A program made the position numbers and the translations under genes. Source: Prevotella sp. UBA2444 (GTDB taxonomy: Bacteria > Bacteroidota > Bacteroidia > Bacteroidales > Bacteroidaceae). Taken from it: 64,000 nt of DNA. The stretch is taken from contig DDQK01000001.1 of NCBI GenBank assembly GCA_002342665.1, positions 25,079 through 89,078 on the forward strand. The letters run 5' to 3'. A model generated the notes under the pieces. The model saw nothing but the letters and a program-made list of their open reading frames with translations. It had not been told where the DNA came from and did no database searches. Of this stretch, positions 60,528 to 64,000 are shown piece after piece. How positions within the stretch are numbered: the first letter of the stretch is position 1; each line of letters begins with the position of its first letter.

Positions 60528-61121
60528 CAGGGATATGAATTATTGTTTTGTAATAACTATTTTGTTTCTGCTTCTACTAAAAGAACTTTATATTATTGAA
60601 TATTATTAGTTTAGGCGAAATATTGCATCTATTTTACATCTACTCTTCTTCTACTTTGCCTCTACTCTGCCTCTACATAACATCTGTCTCGCTGGATAGT
60701 AGCCAAATCGCCAAGGACAAGCGTTCAAACTCCATCGCTACAGCCTGCTTCCGGGATATCGGAAGCCTTATGGCTGCTAAATTCTCTAGAGAATTTACAG
60801 GTTTGCTTACTGCAAAGTCTAAGAAAGGTGCCACCTAAGTGATAAATTCTCTAGAGAATTTCAAAGAGCGGCGGCTTCCTGGTTAGCGCTAGGCGGGGAT
60901 GGGACGTCAGTTTGGAGGGCGCAAAGTTGCATGTATGGGCGGTGCGAAGTTCTATTAGGGTGGAGGGGGAGGTTGAGGTAAGGTAGAAGGAAAATAGAGG
61001 ATTTGTAGAGGTAGAATAGAAGAAAAAATTAGCAAAATCCTTGCATAATATCCTAAAAATGAGTAATTTTGCAACCATATATCGAATGATTTAGTAGAGG
61101 CAAAGCTAAAAATACGAATTT
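60528..61121. other. Intergenic region before virE with two long palindromes and an inverted repeat
   Basis: About 590 bp without a convincing gene. The 20-bp palindrome TAAATTCTCTAGAGAATTTA lies at 60778-60797, and its 18-bp core recurs at 60844-60861, 65 bp apart. CTTTGCCTCTAC at 60654-60665 is inverted at 61094-61105, just before virE, giving a 450-bp span. TAATTTTG at 61064-61071 is the virE -7 element. An 80-codon frame at 60596 is discounted because it has no motif. Confidence 0.75.
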
Positions 61122-63248
61122 ATGAAGATAAGTTTACTGAAAATATCGCGAAAGAAGATGGTAATCAACCGTCTGGAGTTGAAGGATCTGGCAGAGATGA
61201 TCCGCAAGAGTCCTGAGGAGCAGAAGGTGTTCAACCTGCGCCTGAACTATCAGTTCTGTCAGCCGCAGCGGCTGGACGACGGACAGATCGTGATCGACGC
61301 GCAGGACCATACGGTGGACTTGCCGCGCATACTCTTTGCCGCAGAGTGCGTGAACTATAAGGAGATACAGAAGGGGCTTCGCTATAACGGGCTGGTGGTG
61401 GTAGAGGTCAACGGCCTGAAGACGTATGAGGAGGCCGTCGCCATCAGAAACCAGGCGGCGCGGATGGACGAGACGGTGATGGCTTTCTTAGGGGCGTCTG
61501 GCAAGTCGGTGAAGATTGTGTGCAGGGGCGAAATGTACGGAGTAATGGCATTGCCAGAGAAGGAAGAAGAGGTGAGGCAGTTCCACAAGAACCTGTATGA
61601 GACGGCGCGGAGGGCCTATCAGAACCAGTTCGGACTGGACATTGAGTACTTGGAGCCGACGTTGGAACGGACGGTCTATCTAAGTGCCGACCCTGAGATG
61701 TACTTCAATCCCGATGCACGACCCTTCAAGGCGGATACGGCGAAGCACGAACAGCCGGAGCCGACGCCTATCTCGTGGGAGAGTGACATGCTGATGCCTG
61801 GGCGCACCGTCAAGCGGACGTATCATTTCAATTGGGTGTTTATACTCCGCGAGGTGTTGGGCGGCTACTTTGACTTGCCCGACGAGGACCGCCAGATGCT
61901 GCTGCTGCAGCAGATAGCCCGCAAGTCGCTCGAACAGGGCATACCGCTCGCTCATGCTCAGGGCATGACGCTGGAGCATCCGCTCTTCCACAACGACCCG
62001 GAACTGGTGAAGAGCGTCTTTGCTTCCACCTATGAGATTCCGCTGATGGAGGAGTATCGCAAGAAAAATAAGATAAAGCCGCTGAAGAGCGTGCCGCAGG
62101 AGACGCTGCAGACGATGCGGACGGAGATTTTTCTTACTGCCAACTACGACATGCGCAAGAACCTGATGACGGGCGTGGCCGAGTATCGCATGAAATACTC
62201 AGAGGACCAGACGTTTAAGCCGTTGACCGAGGAGGTGCGCAACGATATGACCATCGAAGCGCGAGAGCAGGGACTGAAGTCGTGGGACCAGGACGTGAAC
62301 CGATTCATCGACTCTACCCGTATCGAGCAGTACGACCCCGTGAACACGTGGCTCGACAGCCTGCCTGCATGGGACGGGGAGGATAGGATAGGGGAGCTTG
62401 CGCTGCGAGTACCTACGGAACAGCCGCACTGGGAGAAGTACCTGCGGTATTGGCTTGTGGGGATGGTGGCGCAGTGGCGAGAGAGCGATAAGCAGCTGAC
62501 TGGCAATGCGTTGACGCCACTGCTGATAGGTCGTCAGGGATGTGGCAAGACGCGCTTCTGCAAGATTCTGCTGCCGCCGGAGTTGCGTGATTATTACAAC
62601 GACAAGCTGAACTTCAAGAACGAGTTTGACCTGAACATCGCGCTGACCTCGTTTGCGCTCATCAACATCGATGAGTTTGACAAGACCACCTCGTCGCAGC
62701 AGATCGTGCTGAAGTACCTGTTGTCGTCGAGCGACGTGAAGTTCCGTCCGCCCTACGGCAAGACCATCAAGCAGTATCGCCGCTATACCTCGTTCATTGG
62801 TACCACGAATCAGCAACAGCCGCTGGTCGATCCCACGGGGTCGCGCCGCTTCGTCTGTGTGGGCATCCCGGCTGGCAAGAACATCGACTTCACCGACAAT
62901 CTCAACCATCGCCAACTCTATGCCCAGGCTCTCCACCTCTTTAATAAGGGTGAGCGCTTCTGGTTGGAGGATGACGAGATACAGACGCTGATCGAGGAGA
63001 ACGTGCCCTACCAGCGCACCATCGACCTGGTGGAGATGATCAACGAGACGTTCCGCAAGCCCAAGGACGGCGAGGGCCGGTGGTGGAGCACATCGGAGAT
63101 ACTTGCCACGTTCTCAGGGCGTTACGCCTACTTCGATGCCAAGCGGGCCACGCCTGCCGTGCTGGGCAAGTCGATGAACAACTACCGCTTCAACTTCCGC
63201 CACCGCATGGTGAACGGCTGTTCGGAGTACTGGCTCTGCGAGAAGTGA
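61122..63248 (+). CDS. VirE/VapE-family protein (BT4734-like), primase-helicase type
   Basis: The 708-residue protein has an N-terminal BT4734-like domain (about residues 30-215, with LPRILFAAECVNY and YEEAVAIRNQAARM), a middle linker, and a C-terminal VirE/SF3-helicase-type ATPase (about 440-650): Walker A LIGRQGCGKTRFCK, Walker B INIDEFDK, sensor motif SFIGTTNQQ and PTGSRRFVC. Such proteins start replication of mobile and satellite elements. It is divergent from the HU-like gene, with the palindromes between. Confidence 0.92.
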   Translation: MKISLLKISRKKMVINRLELKDLAEMIRKSPEEQKVFNLRLNYQFCQPQRLDDGQIVIDAQDHTVDLPRILFAAECVNYKEIQKGLRYNGLVVVEVNGLKTYEEAVAIRNQAARMDETVMAFLGASGKSVKIVCRGEMYGVMALPEKEEEVRQFHKNLYETARRAYQNQFGLDIEYLEPTLERTVYLSADPEMYFNPDARPFKADTAKHEQPEPTPISWESDMLMPGRTVKRTYHFNWVFILREVLGGYFDLPDEDRQMLLLQQIARKSLEQGIPLAHAQGMTLEHPLFHNDPELVKSVFASTYEIPLMEEYRKKNKIKPLKSVPQETLQTMRTEIFLTANYDMRKNLMTGVAEYRMKYSEDQTFKPLTEEVRNDMTIEAREQGLKSWDQDVNRFIDSTRIEQYDPVNTWLDSLPAWDGEDRIGELALRVPTEQPHWEKYLRYWLVGMVAQWRESDKQLTGNALTPLLIGRQGCGKTRFCKILLPPELRDYYNDKLNFKNEFDLNIALTSFALINIDEFDKTTSSQQIVLKYLLSSSDVKFRPPYGKTIKQYRRYTSFIGTTNQQQPLVDPTGSRRFVCVGIPAGKNIDFTDNLNHRQLYAQALHLFNKGERFWLEDDEIQTLIEENVPYQRTIDLVEMINETFRKPKDGEGRWWSTSEILATFSGRYAYFDAKRATPAVLGKSMNNYRFNFRHRMVNGCSEYWLCEK

Positions 63249-63274
63249 ACTCCCTGGCTGTCCTATCTTTTCAA

Positions 63275-64000
63275 TTAGAATTTAGCTATTGGTATAACAT
63301 CTATCTTATAGCCATCCTTCTCGATGGTGCGCTCATCGTCGTAGGTCACAATGGTAAGATTGTCACACTTCAGTTCGCCAGCACATTCCACTATTGCGTC
63401 AACCTCGCGCTTCTCCGTCTTGGGACTGCTCAGATCATAACATACTTGCACCAGACGCTCGATGTGAACTCCCTGTCGCAATACGAAATCAACTTCTTTA
63501 TCGTTTCGTGAACGATAATAGAACATGGTTTTCTCAGTGTCGTAGCCACGTCGTACCAGTTCTATGAAAATCTGGTTCTCAAGTAAGCGTCCGAGATTTT
63601 CAGTCACAGAGAAAGCCTTAGCAGCCACAAAGCCGTTATCTACAACATAAACTTTCCGCGGTGCTTTTTTCATCAGTTTCAGTTTGTTGTTGTAGCGTGA
63701 CAGATAATATAACAGATAGGGTTCATGAAGATAGGCCATATATTTTTTAGTGGTGTTGACACTCGAAAACCCTAACTCTTCTGCCAATTCGTTGGAACTA
63801 AGCGGGTTGCAGAAATTTGACACCAGATAAACAGCAAGGTTGTTTAGGTCTGTGATGTTTCTCACGTTATGACGCTTGGCCACATCCTTCCACACAATAG
63901 AGTCGAACAGCGTATCGAGATAACTGCGTACCAACTGTCGTGATGCTACGACTTCCGGATAGCCACCATTCCGCAGGTAATCGTCTGTCAGCACTTTGCA
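63275..64000 (-). CDS. DUF4143 ATP-binding protein, C-terminal part (runs off the window)
   Basis: The frame stays open to the window edge. The visible part has YLRNGGYPEV and the DUF4143 features: VWKDVAKRHNVRN, ELAEELGFSSVNTTKKYMAYLHEPYLLYYL, KVYVVDNGF and LENQIFIELVRRGYDTEKTMFYYRSRNDKEVDFVL. The Walker motifs should lie upstream beyond 64000. These AAA proteins often act as stand-alone regulators or antiphage components on accessory DNA. Confidence 0.85.
   Translation of the reverse strand, partial: CKVLTDDYLRNGGYPEVVASRQLVRSYLDTLFDSIVWKDVAKRHNVRNITDLNNLAVYLVSNFCNPLSSNELAEELGFSSVNTTKKYMAYLHEPYLLYYLSRYNNKLKLMKKAPRKVYVVDNGFVAAKAFSVTENLGRLLENQIFIELVRRGYDTEKTMFYYRSRNDKEVDFVLRQGVHIERLVQVCYDLSSPKTEKREVDAIVECAGELKCDNLTIVTYDDERTIEKDGYKIDVIPIAKF

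Noticed and set aside
60596..60838. 80-codon frame upstream of virE
   Set aside because: No promoter with fitting spacing and no motif; the palindrome lies within it, which fits non-coding DNA better. Weak evidence either way.

Overview
The window comes from a Bacteroidales genome, most likely Prevotella or a close relative. Nearly every transcription unit is preceded by the Bacteroidetes -7 element TAnnTTTG, usually followed by CA. Shine-Dalgarno sites are scarce. The gene set (gldE, nspC, an EF-G2 paralog, DUF4348, a BT4734-like VirE protein, a LytS/LytTR pair, proteins with Por-type C-terminal tails) is typical of that order. I saw no rRNA, CRISPR array or intact insertion sequence.

Layout. 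1-16.5 kb is housekeeping: the end of a tRNA, a histidine-kinase-like protein lacking its phospho-acceptor His, hemW, an EF-G paralog with an altered GTPase centre, ansA, uxaC, glmS-carA-carB, and a response regulator/kinase hybrid coupled to nspC. 16.6-17.0 kb holds four tRNA genes (Gly-Leu-Leu-Gly). 17-19.4 kb has an unknown gene, ssb and gldE. 19.4-20.0 kb is a non-coding block of nested inverted repeats. 20-22.8 kb has an outer-membrane protein, a Fic protein with a 53-codon coupled ORF, and an unknown gene. 22.7-25.8 kb carries ftsZ and pheS on the minus strand. 25.9-36.1 kb has a DUF4348 lipoprotein, murB and a metallo-hydrolase, a small-RNA candidate, a ytxH/holin-like operon, SPOR-ruvX-def-TPR, an ABC exporter and exonuclease III. 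36.1-38.5 kb is a VTC/DUF4956/DUF2490 operon. 38.5-42.7 kb has aldA and a dsbD/tlpA pair. 42.8-48.2 kb is a five-gene operon of three secreted proteins plus LytS and LytTR. 48.4-54.3 kb holds sulP, a B3/B4 protein, a YgjP-type protease, hipBA and a TauE exporter. 54.8-56.1 kb is another secreted repeat protein. 56.2-57.9 kb is sdaA plus a nudix gene. 57.9-64 kb is accessory DNA: a dead cytosine methyltransferase, a RhuM-like gene inserted behind an Mrr-type nuclease, an HU-like gene with a duplicated promoter, a VirE primase/helicase and a truncated DUF4143 ATPase.

The most interesting result is a shared promoter architecture. Two 9-bp direct repeats (TTCGYTGAA), 12 bp apart, lie exactly 28 bp upstream of TACCTTTG at both the VTC operon and the LytS/LytTR operon. 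A third copy, with a degenerate upstream half, lies at the same 28-bp distance before the secreted protein at 54.8 kb. Two 9-bp repeats about one helical turn apart are the known binding format of LytTR regulators. I infer a small surface-polymer regulon in which the LytTR protein controls its own operon, the VTC/DUF4956/DUF2490 genes and a further secreted beta-repeat protein.
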